64,000 bases of DNA from Marinomonas ushuaiensis DSM 15871 (lineage in GTDB: Bacteria; Pseudomonadota; Gammaproteobacteria; Pseudomonadales; Marinomonadaceae): positions 248,001-312,000 of the forward strand of contig NZ_JAMB01000001.1 in NCBI RefSeq assembly GCF_000521805.1. The letters run 5' to 3'. The notes below the pieces were generated by a model. It saw only the letters and a list, made by a program, of their open reading frames with translations, was not told the DNA's origin and did no database searches. This document shows, one piece after another, positions 16,255 through 26,608 of the stretch; positions within the stretch are counted from its first letter, which is position 1; each line of letters begins with the position of its first letter. The position numbers were made by a program, and so were the translations under genes.

Positions 16255-17373
16255 TCAAACCTCTCCAGCATTAATCAACATTCCCTGTGTACTGGTATCG
16301 AACAGCAGTACGCGATTCAAATCCACTGATAAGGAAATCGTTTCTTGGCGTTGTACGTGTGAGCGTAAATCGAGTCTTGCTTTGGCATTTTCTCCGCCGA
16401 GGGTGAACATGATTTCTTTATCGAAGCCTAGGTTTTCAACTAGGTCGACTTGGATGTCGTCGAAGGCAAATAGGTTATCGCTTGGAGACCTCTGTAAAGA
16501 TAAGGCACTGTCTTCAAAGAAGTCTGGACGAATCCCCACCAATACAGTGTCGTGTGACGCGAGTACATTCAGGTCAACATTAGCAATGCTGGTTGCTGGA
16601 ATTCGATATTTATCAAACACCAGTTCTTCGCCATCGACCTTGGCTTCGAATAAATTCATCGCAGGCGAACCAATAAAGGTCGCGACAAAGGTGTTGGCTG
16701 GTTGCAGGTAAATCTCCATTGGCGAACCAACTTGTTCGACAATACCATCTCGCATCACCACGACACGATCTCCTAACGTCATGGCTTCAATTTGGTCATG
16801 AGTTACATAGATTGCTGTCATATTGTATTGATGCTGAATACGGGCAATCTCAGTGCGCATATGATGGCGCAGTTTGGCATCGAGGTTAGAAAGCGGCTCG
16901 TCAAATAAATATACATCCGCATCGCGAGCCAATGCACGTCCCATGGCAACACGTTGACGTTGTCCGCCTGATAAGTCCGCCGGTTTACGATCTAGGTATT
17001 CATCGAGTTTGAGCATTTCCGACACATCGGCCAATTTCGTTTTAATTGTCTCTGCGTCCGCACCGGATTTTTTCAAACCAAATACGATATTTTCTCGAAC
17101 GGACATATGCGGATACAAGGCGTAATTTTGAAACACCATGGCGATATTACGTTTGTGCGGCGGTAAATCGTTAATCGCGCGGTCACCAATTTGAATGTCA
17201 CCTTGGGTTATGTCTTCTAGTCCCGCAACCATGCGTAATGTGGTGCTTTTTCCGCAACCACTTGGACCAACTAAGACAACGAATTCACCGTCTTTTACTT
17301 CAAGGTTAAGGTTCTTCACTATCGGTAAATTGCCATAAGACTTGTTTACGTTTCTTAATATTACTGAGCTCAT
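16255..17373 (-). CDS. Sugar ABC transporter ATP-binding protein, MalK/UgpC-like
   Basis: 372 residues, standard for the CUT1 carbohydrate ATPases. Walker [10 protein letters not shown] (about 37-45), Q-loop [12 protein letters not shown], signature [14 protein letters not shown], Walker [13 protein letters not shown] and the H-loop [10 protein letters not shown] are intact. A C-terminal TOBE/MalK regulatory domain follows (about 235-370). Last gene of the operon regulator-binding protein-two permeases-ATPase. Drives uptake of an unidentified oligosaccharide or glycoside. Confidence 0.92.
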   Translation of the reverse strand: MSSVILRNVNKSYGNLPIVKNLNLEVKDGEFVVLVGPSGCGKSTTLRMVAGLEDITQGDIQIGDRAINDLPPHKRNIAMVFQNYALYPHMSVRENIVFGLKKSGADAETIKTKLADVSEMLKLDEYLDRKPADLSGGQRQRVAMGRALARDADVYLFDEPLSNLDAKLRHHMRTEIARIQHQYNMTAIYVTHDQIEAMTLGDRVVVMRDGIVEQVGSPMEIYLQPANTFVATFIGSPAMNLFEAKVDGEELVFDKYRIPATSIANVDLNVLASHDTVLVGIRPDFFEDSALSLQRSPSDNLFAFDDIQVDLVENLGFDKEIMFTLGGENAKARLDLRSHVQRQETISLSVDLNRVLLFDTSTQGMLINAGEV

Positions 17374-17393
17374 AACAGTATTCCTTCTAAAAT

Positions 17394-18359
17394 TTAACCT
17401 TTAACGCCGCCGTCAGTAAGACCACCTGAAAGGTGTTTATTGGCTAGCATGAAACAAATGATCACAGGTAATAGCGTCAACATAGACGCGGCCATAATGC
17501 GATCCCAGATGGCGTTTTTTGAGGTAAACAAGGTTTGCAATGCCAACGGCAAGGTTTGGAAATCTTGGTATTGTTTGAGGAATACAGACGCGAATAAATA
17601 CTCGTTCCACGCGATCACAAAACAATAGATAAACACGGTAAACAGCATGGGTTTTGATAGCGGCAGAATGATGCGCCAAAAGGCTTCGACTCTTGAGCAG
17701 CCGTCCATCATAGCGGCTTCTTCCAACGAGAAAGGAATCGTGCGGAAGTAGTTACCCAGCATGTACATGGCGACGGGCAGAGTTTGAATCAAATAGATCA
17801 AAAACAGACTCAATATCGTGCCGCTGGCGCTAGACGCTAAACCGACTGTGACGCTCATTTGGTAGAGCGGCACCATTAATAAAACACCGCCGACCATATA
17901 AACAAACAAGACGCCGTTTGCCATGAGTGACTGAGCAGGAAAACGCAAACGCGCAATGGCATAAGCCGCTAACGACGCAAGGAAAGTCGAAACAATGCCT
18001 GTCACAAAGGAAATGGTGAAGGTATTTAGCATGTAGCGACCAAAGGCGAAGACTTCGTCATTAGACGTGAACTTATCCAACAGCATTTGCTTCTTCTCGG
18101 CAGATAACGCTGGGTTATCTAATAAGCGTTGTACGCTGGCTGGTACGTCGATTTCTTTTGCTGGCATCAAACCAAGCAATTCCTTGTAAGCATCCAAGTG
18201 CAACACGCGAGGAATGAGAGAAGGGTTTCCCCAATCAATCGGGTGTTTCAACGAGGTAGAAAGAATCTGCAAAAAAGGAAAAACACAAAACAGCACCAAG
18301 GAGATCACCAGGGTGTATAAAATCACAGATTGAATGGGCGTTCGTTTATTCATCATCAT
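17394..18359 (-). CDS. Sugar ABC transporter permease, MalG-type
   Basis: 321 residues, six predicted membrane segments. A periplasmic insertion of about 70 residues after the first segment holds [18 protein letters not shown]. The EAA loop is [20 protein letters not shown] (about 219-238), as in MalG partners. Three consecutive ATG codons follow an AGGT site at the start. It is 20 bp upstream of the ATPase gene and 50 bp downstream of the MalF-type gene in one operon. Confidence 0.9.
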   Translation of the reverse strand: MMMNKRTPIQSVILYTLVISLVLFCVFPFLQILSTSLKHPIDWGNPSLIPRVLHLDAYKELLGLMPAKEIDVPASVQRLLDNPALSAEKKQMLLDKFTSNDEVFAFGRYMLNTFTISFVTGIVSTFLASLAAYAIARLRFPAQSLMANGVLFVYMVGGVLLMVPLYQMSVTVGLASSASGTILSLFLIYLIQTLPVAMYMLGNYFRTIPFSLEEAAMMDGCSRVEAFWRIILPLSKPMLFTVFIYCFVIAWNEYLFASVFLKQYQDFQTLPLALQTLFTSKNAIWDRIMAASMLTLLPVIICFMLANKHLSGGLTDGGVKG

Positions 18360-18409
18360 TGTTTACCTATTCTTTGAGTGGCACACAGAAGGTCTATCAT
18401 TGATAAGAT

Positions 18410-19279
18410 TTACCATTTGAGTACCTTGCGAACGTACAACCAAATTAAACCAACCAATACCAATAACTGAATCACCGAAATGGCCGCTGCGCCACCTTGA
18501 TCGACGATGCCCGCAAAGGCTTGGTAATAAGTGAAAATCGGTAAAGTCTCTACGTTTGGTGCGAGCAAATACACATCTTCAAAACGGTTAAGGTTCCAGA
18601 TAATGCGCAATAATACGACGGTCGCAATGACGAATTTGAGCTCAGGTAGCGTCACATGCCAGAAACGTCCCCACGCATTTTGACCGTCAATTGCAGCCGC
18701 TTCGTACAAGTCTTTTGGCACACTTTGCAACTTGGCGAGCAACAATAAATACGCAATCGGAAAGTGCTTCCAAATATCGAATAAGATCACGACAAACAGA
18801 GCAGAATCAGGATTACCAATCAGATTTTCTCGGGTGTCTGTTAGGTGTAATACATCCACAACAACGTGGTTATAAATGCCATTCACTGGATCAAAAATAA
18901 ACTGCCAACCAAATACCACACTGATCACAGGGGCAAAGTAAGGTAGCAAGATCAACCCACGAGCGATGTTGCGAAAGTGAAACTCTTGATTCATCAATAC
19001 GGCGGCAGCCAAACCTAAAACCGTTGTTCCTATAACGGTGCCTAGCAAATAAATAATAGACACGCCAATGGAGTGGTAATAACGAGGATTAGCCAACAGA
19101 TCACTGTAATTGTCTAAGCCGATGAAGGTTTTTGAGCCATTAAGTTGTACGTCAAAAAAACTCAAATAGACGTTGAAAAAAATGGGATAAATCACCAACA
19201 AGCCGATAATGCCAATCGCTGGGGCAACCAACTTGAGGCCGAGTCTTGCTTCGTTCTTGATGAGTATGGAGGAAGCCAT
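18410..19279 (-). CDS. Sugar ABC transporter permease, MalF-type
   Basis: 289 residues with six membrane segments; the start GLKLVAPAIGIIGLLVIYPI is typical of CUT1 permeases. The EAA loop is YEAAAIDGQNAWGRFWHVTL (about 193-212). It lacks the large periplasmic loop of E. coli MalF and so resembles UgpA/LacF. Pairs with the MalG-type protein to form the channel. A strong hairpin at 19348-19381 separates it from the binding-protein gene. Confidence 0.9.
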   Translation of the reverse strand: MASSILIKNEARLGLKLVAPAIGIIGLLVIYPIFFNVYLSFFDVQLNGSKTFIGLDNYSDLLANPRYYHSIGVSIIYLLGTVIGTTVLGLAAAVLMNQEFHFRNIARGLILLPYFAPVISVVFGWQFIFDPVNGIYNHVVVDVLHLTDTRENLIGNPDSALFVVILFDIWKHFPIAYLLLLAKLQSVPKDLYEAAAIDGQNAWGRFWHVTLPELKFVIATVVLLRIIWNLNRFEDVYLLAPNVETLPIFTYYQAFAGIVDQGGAAAISVIQLLVLVGLIWLYVRKVLKW

Positions 19280-19347
19280 GTTGTTTCCTTTTGCAATTAT
19301 CGGTTTAGTCTTCTGTTTCTTGACTCTACGATAGCTAACAAGTGTGA

Positions 19348-19381
19348 TGAGCTTAGATTTGACTGTGTAAACCTAAGCTCA
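19348..19381 (-). other. Intercistronic hairpin between sugar-binding protein and permease genes
   Basis: On the minus strand TGAGCTTAGGTTT pairs with AAATCTAAGCTCA (13 bp, one G-U pair) around an 8-base loop, starting 9 bp past the binding-protein stop. No T-tract follows. Such hairpins often protect the binding-protein mRNA so that it is made in excess of the permeases; that role is inferred. Confidence 0.55.
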
Positions 19382-19389
19382 GAACCGTG

Positions 19390-20739
19390 TTATTGAGCAA
19401 TGATGGTTTTCATTTCTGCTTCGGCATCATCTAATGCTTTCTGTGGATCTTTGCCTTCAATCGTTACGTCATAGATCATGCGAGGAATGACCGATTTCGC
19501 GAAGATAGCGCCAGAAGCGGGGAATGTTTTGCCTTTTACAACCGAGAAAGAGCGAATATCGTCAAAACCAGAAACGATTTGTGTCATTTTCTCTGCGCCA
19601 TACAGTTTGAACACACCGTTCGCATCGTCTAAATATGCTGGATCTTCCGCGATGCCTTTTAGCATTGGATTCATACCGCCCGGCGCCATGTGTAAAAAAG
19701 TGATGTAACTGGCTGGATCGTACATAAACTCGATAAAGTCTTTGGTGGCTTCACTGTCCGCTGAATTTTTTGTTTTGAGTGCCACAAGGCCAGATAACGT
19801 ACCGTAAGAGGCAGCGCTCTTATGGTTAATAATCGGAGCGAATGCGGTGTTTTGTACAAGGTTTGGATCAAAGGTTCCGCCACTTAACTCCGCAAAGTTC
19901 TCAGAAGATAAAGAACCTTTTGCCACTTCCGCTAAAGACAAATCGTCCATGATGTAAGTGGAGTAGAAGAACATCGCCATTTTACCTTGTAGGTAATAGT
20001 CACGAGCGCGCCAGTTCTGCGGTCCCGGAGGATTGTATTTGGCTAATTCTTTGTAATATTCGATGGTTTCAAGAGTTTCGGCGCTGTTGAAAATCAAATT
20101 ACCTTTGGCGTCAAATTCGGCGGCGTTGTTCGATAACGCTAATTGCGTGAAGACTTGCTCGGTGTAACTGTCAGGTTTCGTACCGACTAAAATGCCATAT
20201 TGGTTATTGGCTTTATCAGTGAGTGCTTTGGCCGCTGCTTCGATGTTTTCCCAAGAATCAGGCTCTGCTAAACCTTTTTCATCGAACCAATCTTTACGGT
20301 ACCAAATACCTTGAATCCAACCGTGATAAGGCAAGCCATAGTATTCATTCGATGGCGAGGTGAGAGTGGTGAGTGCGCCTTTATGAAAGCGTGTTTCACC
20401 AATGGTATTAACAACGCCTTGATGGGCTTTGGTATCAATAATACCTTCTTCACCCAACGACATGATGATTTCGGAATTCACTTCAATCAATTGTGGTGTG
20501 GTGCCAGCGGCGACTGCGGCGGCCATTTGAGTTGCCATTTCGTTTTCGTCTACACCGACGACTTTTACGGTTACGCCATCGTTTAGCGCTTCAAAGGTAC
20601 TGGCTAATAGCTCGATGGTTTGTAGTCGATCTGACTGGGTTTGTGCTGTCCAGAATTCTACCGTCGCCGCATTGGCGAGTTGATTCATAAGCAGTCCATT
20701 TGCCAATACTACACTGGCGAGGATCAGAGGCTTTTTCAT
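19390..20739 (-). CDS. Sugar ABC transporter substrate-binding protein
   Basis: 449 residues. A Sec signal peptide (cleavage after ANA) leads into TVEFWTAQTQSDRLQTIE, the usual start of a type I extracellular solute-binding protein (MalE/UgpB group). Other family features are YYGLPYHGWIQGIWYRKDWF and GKMAMFFYSTYIMDD, rich in aromatic residues that stack on sugars. The ligand is not identifiable by eye. It is 77 bp downstream of the LacI-type regulator and probably co-transcribed or controlled by it. Confidence 0.9.
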   Translation of the reverse strand: MKKPLILASVVLANGLLMNQLANAATVEFWTAQTQSDRLQTIELLASTFEALNDGVTVKVVGVDENEMATQMAAAVAAGTTPQLIEVNSEIIMSLGEEGIIDTKAHQGVVNTIGETRFHKGALTTLTSPSNEYYGLPYHGWIQGIWYRKDWFDEKGLAEPDSWENIEAAAKALTDKANNQYGILVGTKPDSYTEQVFTQLALSNNAAEFDAKGNLIFNSAETLETIEYYKELAKYNPPGPQNWRARDYYLQGKMAMFFYSTYIMDDLSLAEVAKGSLSSENFAELSGGTFDPNLVQNTAFAPIINHKSAASYGTLSGLVALKTKNSADSEATKDFIEFMYDPASYITFLHMAPGGMNPMLKGIAEDPAYLDDANGVFKLYGAEKMTQIVSGFDDIRSFSVVKGKTFPASGAIFAKSVIPRMIYDVTIEGKDPQKALDDAEAEMKTIIAQ

Positions 20740-20816
20740 TATCGATTCTCCTTACTTTATTGTTATTAGAAAGTGTTATTAGAAAAATTCTATTCCAAAG
20801 TTTTCATTACATTTTT

Positions 20817-21848
20817 CTAGCGTGCTTTTAACGAATTAGAAAATCCGTTTGTTACTACTCCCGGTGCTAAAATGACTTGTAAGTCCTTCACCGCTGTTCC
20901 CTTGATACGTAACATCATCATCTTGGCAAGCTGTTCACCTATTTGCGCTGGTGGTGCTTGTTGAATACTGGTGATTCCCATAGTGGCCGTGAGCTCATCC
21001 ATTGGCGTGTCACAACCGATCACACTTATTTTATGATCTGCATTATTTTGCCTACTATGGCTTAACCGCATGACCGCTAAAGCGGCGCTGCGTGCACTGG
21101 TGCTGGTTAAGCAAATTAGTGCGGTAATGTCTGGGTGCAGCAGTAAAAATTCGGCACACGCGAGGTAAGTATCCTCTTCGTCAAAGCCGACTTCTAAACA
21201 GTGTTCGGTACTGAGTTCCAGTCCAAGTTCTTTAGCGGCGTCTTGAATGCCGCGCTTTCTTTCTTGGGCGAAAAAATATCGCTCATTGACTGACACGATG
21301 CCGATATGGCGATGGCCTTGTTCATAAAGGTGCGTCAGGCTCAAATGACCCACTTGGTAATTATCTAAATCGAGCCAAGCAAATTGAGTCGCTCGTTCTG
21401 TCCGTCCGTAACACACGAAAGGCACGTTGAGTTTGAGTAATCGATGGACTTTCGGGTCGTTAGCCCGAGTGCGAAGGAGTAGAAAGCCGTCTTGATCGCC
21501 TGCTTTAATAAAGCGTTCAAATTCGCTTAACTCTTGTTTACCAGTATCAATAGCCACCACTTGCAGTAAATAACCTTCTGCTTGTAATGCCTGTCGAGCT
21601 CCGGCCAACACCTTCGAAAGAATGGGGTCGAGATATTGTGTGTCTTGGCTAGAAACAATCGCCGTGATCACACGCTTTGTTTGCACCCAGTGAGCGGCGT
21701 CCGCACCTTTTAGTTGGTAACCTTGTCGTTCAGCCTCTTTGCAAACTCGTTTCTTAGTGCTTCGGCTAATATCTGGGTAATCGTTTAGTGCTCGTGACAC
21801 GGTCGATACCGACAAATCCAACTGGGTAGCTATTTCTTTAATTGACAT
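20817..21848 (-). CDS. LacI-family transcriptional regulator
   Basis: 343 residues. The N-terminal helix-turn-helix is IKEIATQLDLSVSTVSRALN (residues 3-22), with the hinge region to about 60. The periplasmic-binding-like sensor domain follows (ITAIVSSQDTQYLDPILSKV ... CLTSTSARSAALAVMRLS ... VIGCDTPMDELTATMGITSI). Located directly upstream of the sugar ABC operon in the same direction, it is the likely repressor responding to the transported sugar. I did not find a clear palindromic operator in the 77-bp gap before the binding-protein gene. Confidence 0.92.
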   Translation of the reverse strand: MSIKEIATQLDLSVSTVSRALNDYPDISRSTKKRVCKEAERQGYQLKGADAAHWVQTKRVITAIVSSQDTQYLDPILSKVLAGARQALQAEGYLLQVVAIDTGKQELSEFERFIKAGDQDGFLLLRTRANDPKVHRLLKLNVPFVCYGRTERATQFAWLDLDNYQVGHLSLTHLYEQGHRHIGIVSVNERYFFAQERKRGIQDAAKELGLELSTEHCLEVGFDEEDTYLACAEFLLLHPDITALICLTSTSARSAALAVMRLSHSRQNNADHKISVIGCDTPMDELTATMGITSIQQAPPAQIGEQLAKMMMLRIKGTAVKDLQVILAPGVVTNGFSNSLKAR

Positions 21849-22475
21849 AATACTTGTCGCTGCATTCCATTCTTATTTTTATTACTGTCCATCATTAAAG
21901 GAAAAATATAAACCCTTAATCGTGCATTTCATGATCAGCAATAATCGACGTTAAGACCGAAAATGTTTCGATGCAATGGTTATTTTTCGCACAGTTTGAG
22001 TGCGACATGAATATGTTTTTAAGATGTGAAAGAACCTCAGGTTTTGTTTCTTTGTTCTATTAAAGTGAGAGGTTGCTTTGTAAACAAAGTCATTTATGTT
22101 GCTGTAAGTGAGAGCGTGCACCGAATTTGCTTATTTATATAAAAAGGCGCACATTAGAAAAAGGGTTGGGCTAAATTGGTGCGAACAAGCCATCACAACC
22201 TTGTTAATGTAATGTAAGTTTATGATTTTATTGATAAACAATATAATACTACATTTGGCATAGATCTTTCATGAATCGGTATCTTAAGAATATAGAATAA
22301 TCTATATATCGTTTGATTGTTTTCTATTCTATATCGAATTTTCAATTGGCTATTATGATTTTTAAACGCTAATGAGAGTCTTAAGAAGTGACCTGATTGG
22401 TATAAAAATCAATATCAAAATACATGTATGGAAGTGCACGACAAAATATTTAATATTAAATACAAGGGAACAAAT
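21849..22475. other. 627-bp divergent intergenic region (lacI-type / AGCS symporter)
   Basis: This must carry the promoters of both flanking genes. It is strongly AT-rich from 22200 onward. I found no convincing riboswitch (a glycine aptamer was looked for, since it often precedes AGCS genes), no clear inverted repeat and no coding frame. Confidence 0.5.
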
Positions 22476-24020
22476 ATGAGAAAAATACGAAATATTTTCA
22501 TTGGCTTTTTAGTAGCCTTTAGTACGAGCGCCTTTGCAGAAGAGGCCGGATCGTTTAAGCAAACAATTGCGAATTTCAGTCAAAGCGTTGATGGCTTTTT
22601 TAATGATTATACTGGCTGGTTTGTTAGTTTAATCTTTAAAAGTGTCCCAATTGGAGAGGTTGGCTTTCCGATCATTGTTGGTTGGTTATTGTTAGCGGCT
22701 TTCATCTTCACTCTTTACTTTGGCTTTGTGCAGTTTAGACGCGCAGGTATGGCCATTGATATTGTTAAAGGCAAATACACAGACCCGAATTCGAAAGAAG
22801 AAGGTGAAGTGTCTCACTTCCAAGCCTTAACGACTGCGCTTTCCGGCACCGTTGGTCTTGGTAATATTGCAGGTGTTGGTGTGGCGCTGGCAATTGGTGG
22901 TCCAGGTGCAACCTTTTGGATGATTCTATGTGGCCTTTTAGGCATGGCGTCTAAATTCTGTGAGTGTACCTTGGGTGTTAAATACCGAACTATCTTACCA
23001 TCTGGTGCGGTTTCTGGTGGCCCAATGTATTACTTAAGCCAAGGTCTTAAAGAAAAAGGTTTAGGTGGGTTAGGTAAAGTACTAGCGGTTGGTTTTGCTG
23101 TAACCTGTATTTTGGCAGCATTAGGCGCAGGTAATATGTTCCAAGCCAACCAAGCCCATGCGATGTTGTCTTACGCATTTGATGTTCCAAGTGAATACGG
23201 CCTTATTACTGGTATTGTATTAGCCGCATTGGTCTTTTCCGTTATCGTGGGTGGTATGCCTTCTATTGCATCCGTTACCGAGAAGATTGTGCCTTGGATG
23301 GCTGCTTTGTATATCGGTATGGCGCTTATTGTTATTGTCGGTAACATTGGACAAGTTGGTGCTGCATTTGGTGCTATCTTTGCTGGTGCATTCACTGGCG
23401 CTGGTGTTGCTGGTGGTTTTATTGGTGCTTTGATTCAAGGTTTGAAACGCGCGACTTTCTCGAACGAAGCGGGTGTTGGTTCTGCGGCGATTGCCCATTC
23501 AGCGGTAAAAACGAAAGAGCCTATTACAGAGGGTTTGGTGTCACTACTAGAGCCATTTGTTGATACTGTGGTTATTTGTACAATGACAGCATTGGTTATC
23601 ACGATTGCTGGCTTAAACGTTGGTCCATATGACGGCAGTGGTTTGACCGGTGTTACCTTAACGGCGGCTTCCTTTACTGAAACGGCGGGAATTTTCAAAT
23701 ACTTATTAGCAATCGCCGTTGTTATGTTTGCTTTCTCAACGATGATTTCTTGGTCGTATTATGGTCTAAAATCATGGACTTACCTGTTCGGTGAAGGTAA
23801 AACTCCAGAGATGGTCTTTAAAGCATTGTTCTGTGTTTTTGTTATTGTTGGTGCCACTATTCAGTTTGGTGCCGTGATCGACTTCTCTGATGCCGCACTG
23901 TTTGCAATGTCTATCTTTAACATTATTGGCTTGTACTTCTTGATGCCGGTTGTTAAGAAAGAATTGGCATCGTTTATTGCTCGCGTTAAATCTGGTGAGA
24001 TCAAAACTTACGAGAAATAA
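22476..24020 (+). CDS. Sodium:alanine/glycine symporter, AGCS family
   Basis: 514 residues from the ATG at 22476 with AAGGGA upstream; an earlier in-frame ATG at 22428 has no site. The start is signal-like (FIGFLVAFSTSAFA), followed by about ten membrane segments. AGCS signatures are clear: LSGTVGLGNIAGVGVALAIG, GGPGATFWMILCGLLGM and RATFSNEAGVGSAAIAHSA. Imports small neutral amino acids with sodium. Transcribed alone and closed by the terminator at 24058. Confidence 0.93.
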   Translation: MRKIRNIFIGFLVAFSTSAFAEEAGSFKQTIANFSQSVDGFFNDYTGWFVSLIFKSVPIGEVGFPIIVGWLLLAAFIFTLYFGFVQFRRAGMAIDIVKGKYTDPNSKEEGEVSHFQALTTALSGTVGLGNIAGVGVALAIGGPGATFWMILCGLLGMASKFCECTLGVKYRTILPSGAVSGGPMYYLSQGLKEKGLGGLGKVLAVGFAVTCILAALGAGNMFQANQAHAMLSYAFDVPSEYGLITGIVLAALVFSVIVGGMPSIASVTEKIVPWMAALYIGMALIVIVGNIGQVGAAFGAIFAGAFTGAGVAGGFIGALIQGLKRATFSNEAGVGSAAIAHSAVKTKEPITEGLVSLLEPFVDTVVICTMTALVITIAGLNVGPYDGSGLTGVTLTAASFTETAGIFKYLLAIAVVMFAFSTMISWSYYGLKSWTYLFGEGKTPEMVFKALFCVFVIVGATIQFGAVIDFSDAALFAMSIFNIIGLYFLMPVVKKELASFIARVKSGEIKTYEK

Positions 24021-24057
24021 TCGCAGCATAAATGTTGTTTAAGTAATCCCATTTTAT

Positions 24058-24085
24058 AAAAAAACCCACTCCGGTGGGTTTTTTT
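24058..24085 (+). terminator. Intrinsic terminator of the AGCS symporter gene
   Basis: ACCCAC (24064-24069) pairs with GTGGGT (24074-24079) around TCCG, flanked by A- and T-tracts (AAAA ... TTTTTTT), 40 bp past the stop codon. Confidence 0.9.
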
Positions 24086-24144
24086 GTATTAGTCTTATCT
24101 TAATACTCCTGAGTCATTAAGATATTTACCTAATAGAGAGCGAT

Positions 24145-24711
24145 ATGAACGAAAATGAATCTTGTGTTGTCGATTTAACTCGAAGCTTACTTAAAGACGG
24201 GCCTAGTTTTTTGTCACATAAAGTGATCATCACAGGCGATATCGCTTATTTAAGACCGACCATTTCAGCCATGATGTTCTGTGCTGTTTATATTGTTGTT
24301 GGGGGTGGGTTAGTGAGCCTCGCGACTTATCTTTTAATTGTTTCAACTAAATATGACCTCTCCATTTTTGTTGGTGGTTTCGGTATCGCCATTGGTGCTT
24401 TTGGTATTATGTTAATTCAACCTTTTTTAAGGCGTGTCAGTTTTAATCGAGGATTAGGTATTTTCGACAACCATATAGATCGTGATGTTAAGCTGCACCA
24501 TATTGTATCGTTTCAGATAAACAACAAGATGATTATGCGCAAGCATGGTTTAAATTACGCTTGCTTTGAATTGAACCTACTAACCGAGCATGGGCGAAGA
24601 ATAAATATTTTAAACCACAATAACGAACAGCAGCTCATACACGATGCTGCTCTTTTGGGTGAGTTTTTAGGTGTTGAAGTCAAAGACTATCGTAGAGAAA
24701 TTATACTATGA
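24145..24711 (+). CDS. Hypothetical membrane protein with two transmembrane segments
   Basis: 188 residues; I do not recognise the family. An N-terminal cytosolic stretch of about 40 residues precedes two adjacent hydrophobic segments (about 44-66 and 74-95; FVGGFGIAIGAFGIMLIQPF). A C-terminal soluble domain of about 90 residues then ends in LLGEFLGVEVKDYRREIIL. The soluble part (FDNHIDRDVKLHHIVSFQI) is PH-like in feel, as in short bacterial photosystem-assembly or YdbT-type proteins, but this is weak. AGAGAGCG precedes the ATG. It is alone between a terminator and a convergent operon. Confidence 0.65.
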   Translation: MNENESCVVDLTRSLLKDGPSFLSHKVIITGDIAYLRPTISAMMFCAVYIVVGGGLVSLATYLLIVSTKYDLSIFVGGFGIAIGAFGIMLIQPFLRRVSFNRGLGIFDNHIDRDVKLHHIVSFQINNKMIMRKHGLNYACFELNLLTEHGRRINILNHNNEQQLIHDAALLGEFLGVEVKDYRREIIL

Positions 24712-24752
24712 TCATGAAGCCCTTAATATATTCTCGTTAATAAAACCACTAG

Positions 24753-25211
24753 CTAAGCGCTTTCCGTCAGATAGGGTTGGAGCCGTGATGGTATCAATAC
24801 CATAAATTCGTTGGCGATTTTATCATAAAGTTGTTGGCCTTTTCCTAATGGGTCTGGAATGTCCTGTTCGGGATGCAGTGTTAAAACAGTCTGATTTTTA
24901 ACTACTTTGTTTTGTGCGATCAGCTCCTGAGTATGACGCAGATGTTCTTTTGTCATAACAAGAATAATATCCTGTTCTTTTAGCAGTTCTGCAGATAAAA
25001 GCTGACTTTTCCCTTCATAAGGAATGTTGTGTTTTGCTAAGGCAATCACCGCTTCTGGTGAAGCGGGGCTGTTTGGGGTTGCATGAGTGCCTGCTGATGA
25101 CACTTTCATCTCGTGTGTTCTAAAGTTTGTACTCAACCAAGATTTTGTAACGGCTTCTGCCATTGGAGAGCGGCAGGTATTGCCACTGCAAATAAATAGA
25201 ATGGATAGCAT
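24753..25211 (-). CDS. Low-molecular-weight protein-tyrosine-phosphatase
   Basis: 152 residues. The N-terminal P-loop is FICSGNTCRSPMAEA (residues 6-20), that is C-X5-R-S, with the general-acid loop DIPDPLGKG near 116. This is the LMW-PTP/arsenate-reductase fold of Wzb and YfkJ. Unusually, it is the last gene of an amino-acid ABC transporter operon, 9 bp after the ATPase gene, rather than next to a tyrosine kinase. It may dephosphorylate a protein or a small phosphorylated solute; the sequence does not decide. Confidence 0.9.
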   Translation of the reverse strand: MLSILFICSGNTCRSPMAEAVTKSWLSTNFRTHEMKVSSAGTHATPNSPASPEAVIALAKHNIPYEGKSQLLSAELLKEQDIILVMTKEHLRHTQELIAQNKVVKNQTVLTLHPEQDIPDPLGKGQQLYDKIANEFMVLIPSRLQPYLTESA

Positions 25212-25220
25212 ATTGATAAT

Positions 25221-25979
25221 TTAATGACCAAGAATTTGATTTAAGAATTGCTGAGTTCTAGCAGATTTAGGATTATTGAAAAATGTATCAGGTGGGCCTT
25301 CTTCAATGATTTCACCAGCGTCCATAAAAATGACTCTGTCTGCAACGCGTTTGGCGAAGCCCATTTCATGGGTGACACAAATCATGGTGATGTTTTCATC
25401 CACAAGGGACACCATGACGTCCAATACTTCTTTTATCATTTCTGGATCCAGAGCAGACGTCGGTTCATCAAACAAAATGGTTTTTGGCCCCATGCTCAAG
25501 GTACGAGCAATAGCAACGCGCTGCTGCTGACCGCCAGACAATTGCGATGGATATTTATGCGCTTGCTCGCTGATTTTGACACGTTCAAGAAAGGCCATCG
25601 CATTTTCCATCGCCACATTTTTCGGTTGTTTTCTGACATGCATAGGAGCCAGCATGCAGTTTTCAAGCACAGTAAGGTGTGGGTATAAGTTAAAGTGTTG
25701 AAACACCATCCCTACTTCTTGACGCACTTGGTTGATGTTTTTTAAGTTGTCGTTTAACTCAATACCGTCAACGATAATCTGTCCGCTTTGATGTTCTTCC
25801 AAACGGTTTAAGCAACGAATCAGCGTTGATTTACCCGAACCAGAAGGGCCACAAATCACCACTCTCTCACCTGGCTTTACGGACAAATTGATGTTTTTTA
25901 AGGCATGGAATTGTCCATACCATTTATTCATATCTATTAATTCAGCCGCTGGAATCTCTACATTCTCACGCTTTGTCAT
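25221..25979 (-). CDS. Amino-acid ABC transporter ATP-binding protein, AapP/GlnQ-like
   Basis: 252 residues from the ATG at 25979, with GGAAGG upstream; an earlier frame start at 26051 would overlap the preceding gene. Walker [11 protein letters not shown]-loop [14 protein letters not shown], signature [13 protein letters not shown], Walker [15 protein letters not shown] and [14 protein letters not shown] are those of polar-amino-acid ATPases. It lies between two phosphatase genes and serves the AapQ/AapM-like permeases at 27755-30045. Confidence 0.92.
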   Translation of the reverse strand: MTKRENVEIPAAELIDMNKWYGQFHALKNINLSVKPGERVVICGPSGSGKSTLIRCLNRLEEHQSGQIIVDGIELNDNLKNINQVRQEVGMVFQHFNLYPHLTVLENCMLAPMHVRKQPKNVAMENAMAFLERVKISEQAHKYPSQLSGGQQQRVAIARTLSMGPKTILFDEPTSALDPEMIKEVLDVMVSLVDENITMICVTHEMGFAKRVADRVIFMDAGEIIEEGPPDTFFNNPKSARTQQFLNQILGH

Positions 25980-26004
25980 AACAATTTTTTCCTTCCAAAC
26001 GGTT

Positions 26005-26565
26005 TTATGGCGTTTTTGACCCAACCCAGTTTTCTTGATCTGTGGATTCAATGGCTTCAGGTTTTGATTGACGAATCCATTGAATCGCTTCTGTTGAATT
26101 CATGCCCATGTAGGTTAATAAATCCGCCGCCATCATTCCTGTACGACCAATACCAGATAAGCAGCTCAACGCAATCGACTCGCCTCGATTCAACGCAGAC
26201 AATAATTCAGGCACACTTACTTGCCATTCGCTGGCAATTGAAAGGCTTGGAATGCCGAAGTCATGAATAGGCAAACTTTGAAAGTGAATACCTGCCGCCA
26301 TAGCCGCTTGCTGCGCCTGTTCGTAAGCATTTTCAGGTAAGTCATCAGGATGCGCGAAGGTATAAAACCGACGGCAATTATTTTCATACAGCTTGTTAAA
26401 GGTACGACTTAACCAATCAGGGTCGATGAAACTATGGCTATCACCACCGATTAATAAGCCCGGAAAGCCCATAAGAGCAAGACGACCTTTTTTCTTGTCA
26501 GGCATGTCAACAAGCGTCCAACGTGTTGGTTGTTCAATGTCTATTTCGTATGAGAAAAATGCCAT
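26005..26565 (-). CDS. Dual-specificity/tyrosine phosphatase-fold protein in the aap operon
   Basis: 186 residues from the ATG at 26565 (GAGATAAGC upstream); a longer frame to 26643 would start inside the terminator hairpin. The PTP signature is [19 protein letters not shown] (about 129-147), C-X5-R-T-G, with Ser in place of the usual His before the Cys. A candidate general-acid Asp is in [10 protein letters not shown] (about 99-108), the spacing seen in DSP/KAP-type enzymes. Probably a cysteine phosphatase. Its place between aapJ-like and aapP-like genes is odd and suggests a link to transport or its regulation. Confidence 0.82.
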   Translation of the reverse strand: MAFFSYEIDIEQPTRWTLVDMPDKKKGRLALMGFPGLLIGGDSHSFIDPDWLSRTFNKLYENNCRRFYTFAHPDDLPENAYEQAQQAAMAAGIHFQSLPIHDFGIPSLSIASEWQVSVPELLSALNRGESIALSCLSGIGRTGMMAADLLTYMGMNSTEAIQWIRQSKPEAIESTDQENWVGSKTP

Positions 26566-26608
26566 GCTTATCTCGCGATCAAAAACGGATTGATAGAGTA
26601 TTAAAACG

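Noticed and set aside
16124..16711. 195-codon plus-strand frame over the sugar ATPase gene
   Set aside because: It is antisense to a clear MalK-type ATPase and reads as Ser/Thr/Arg-rich shadow text.
21849..22475. Glycine riboswitch before the AGCS symporter
   Set aside because: A segment with GAGAG and GCACCGAA near 22110 looked suggestive, but the paired stems and the second half of the aptamer are missing.
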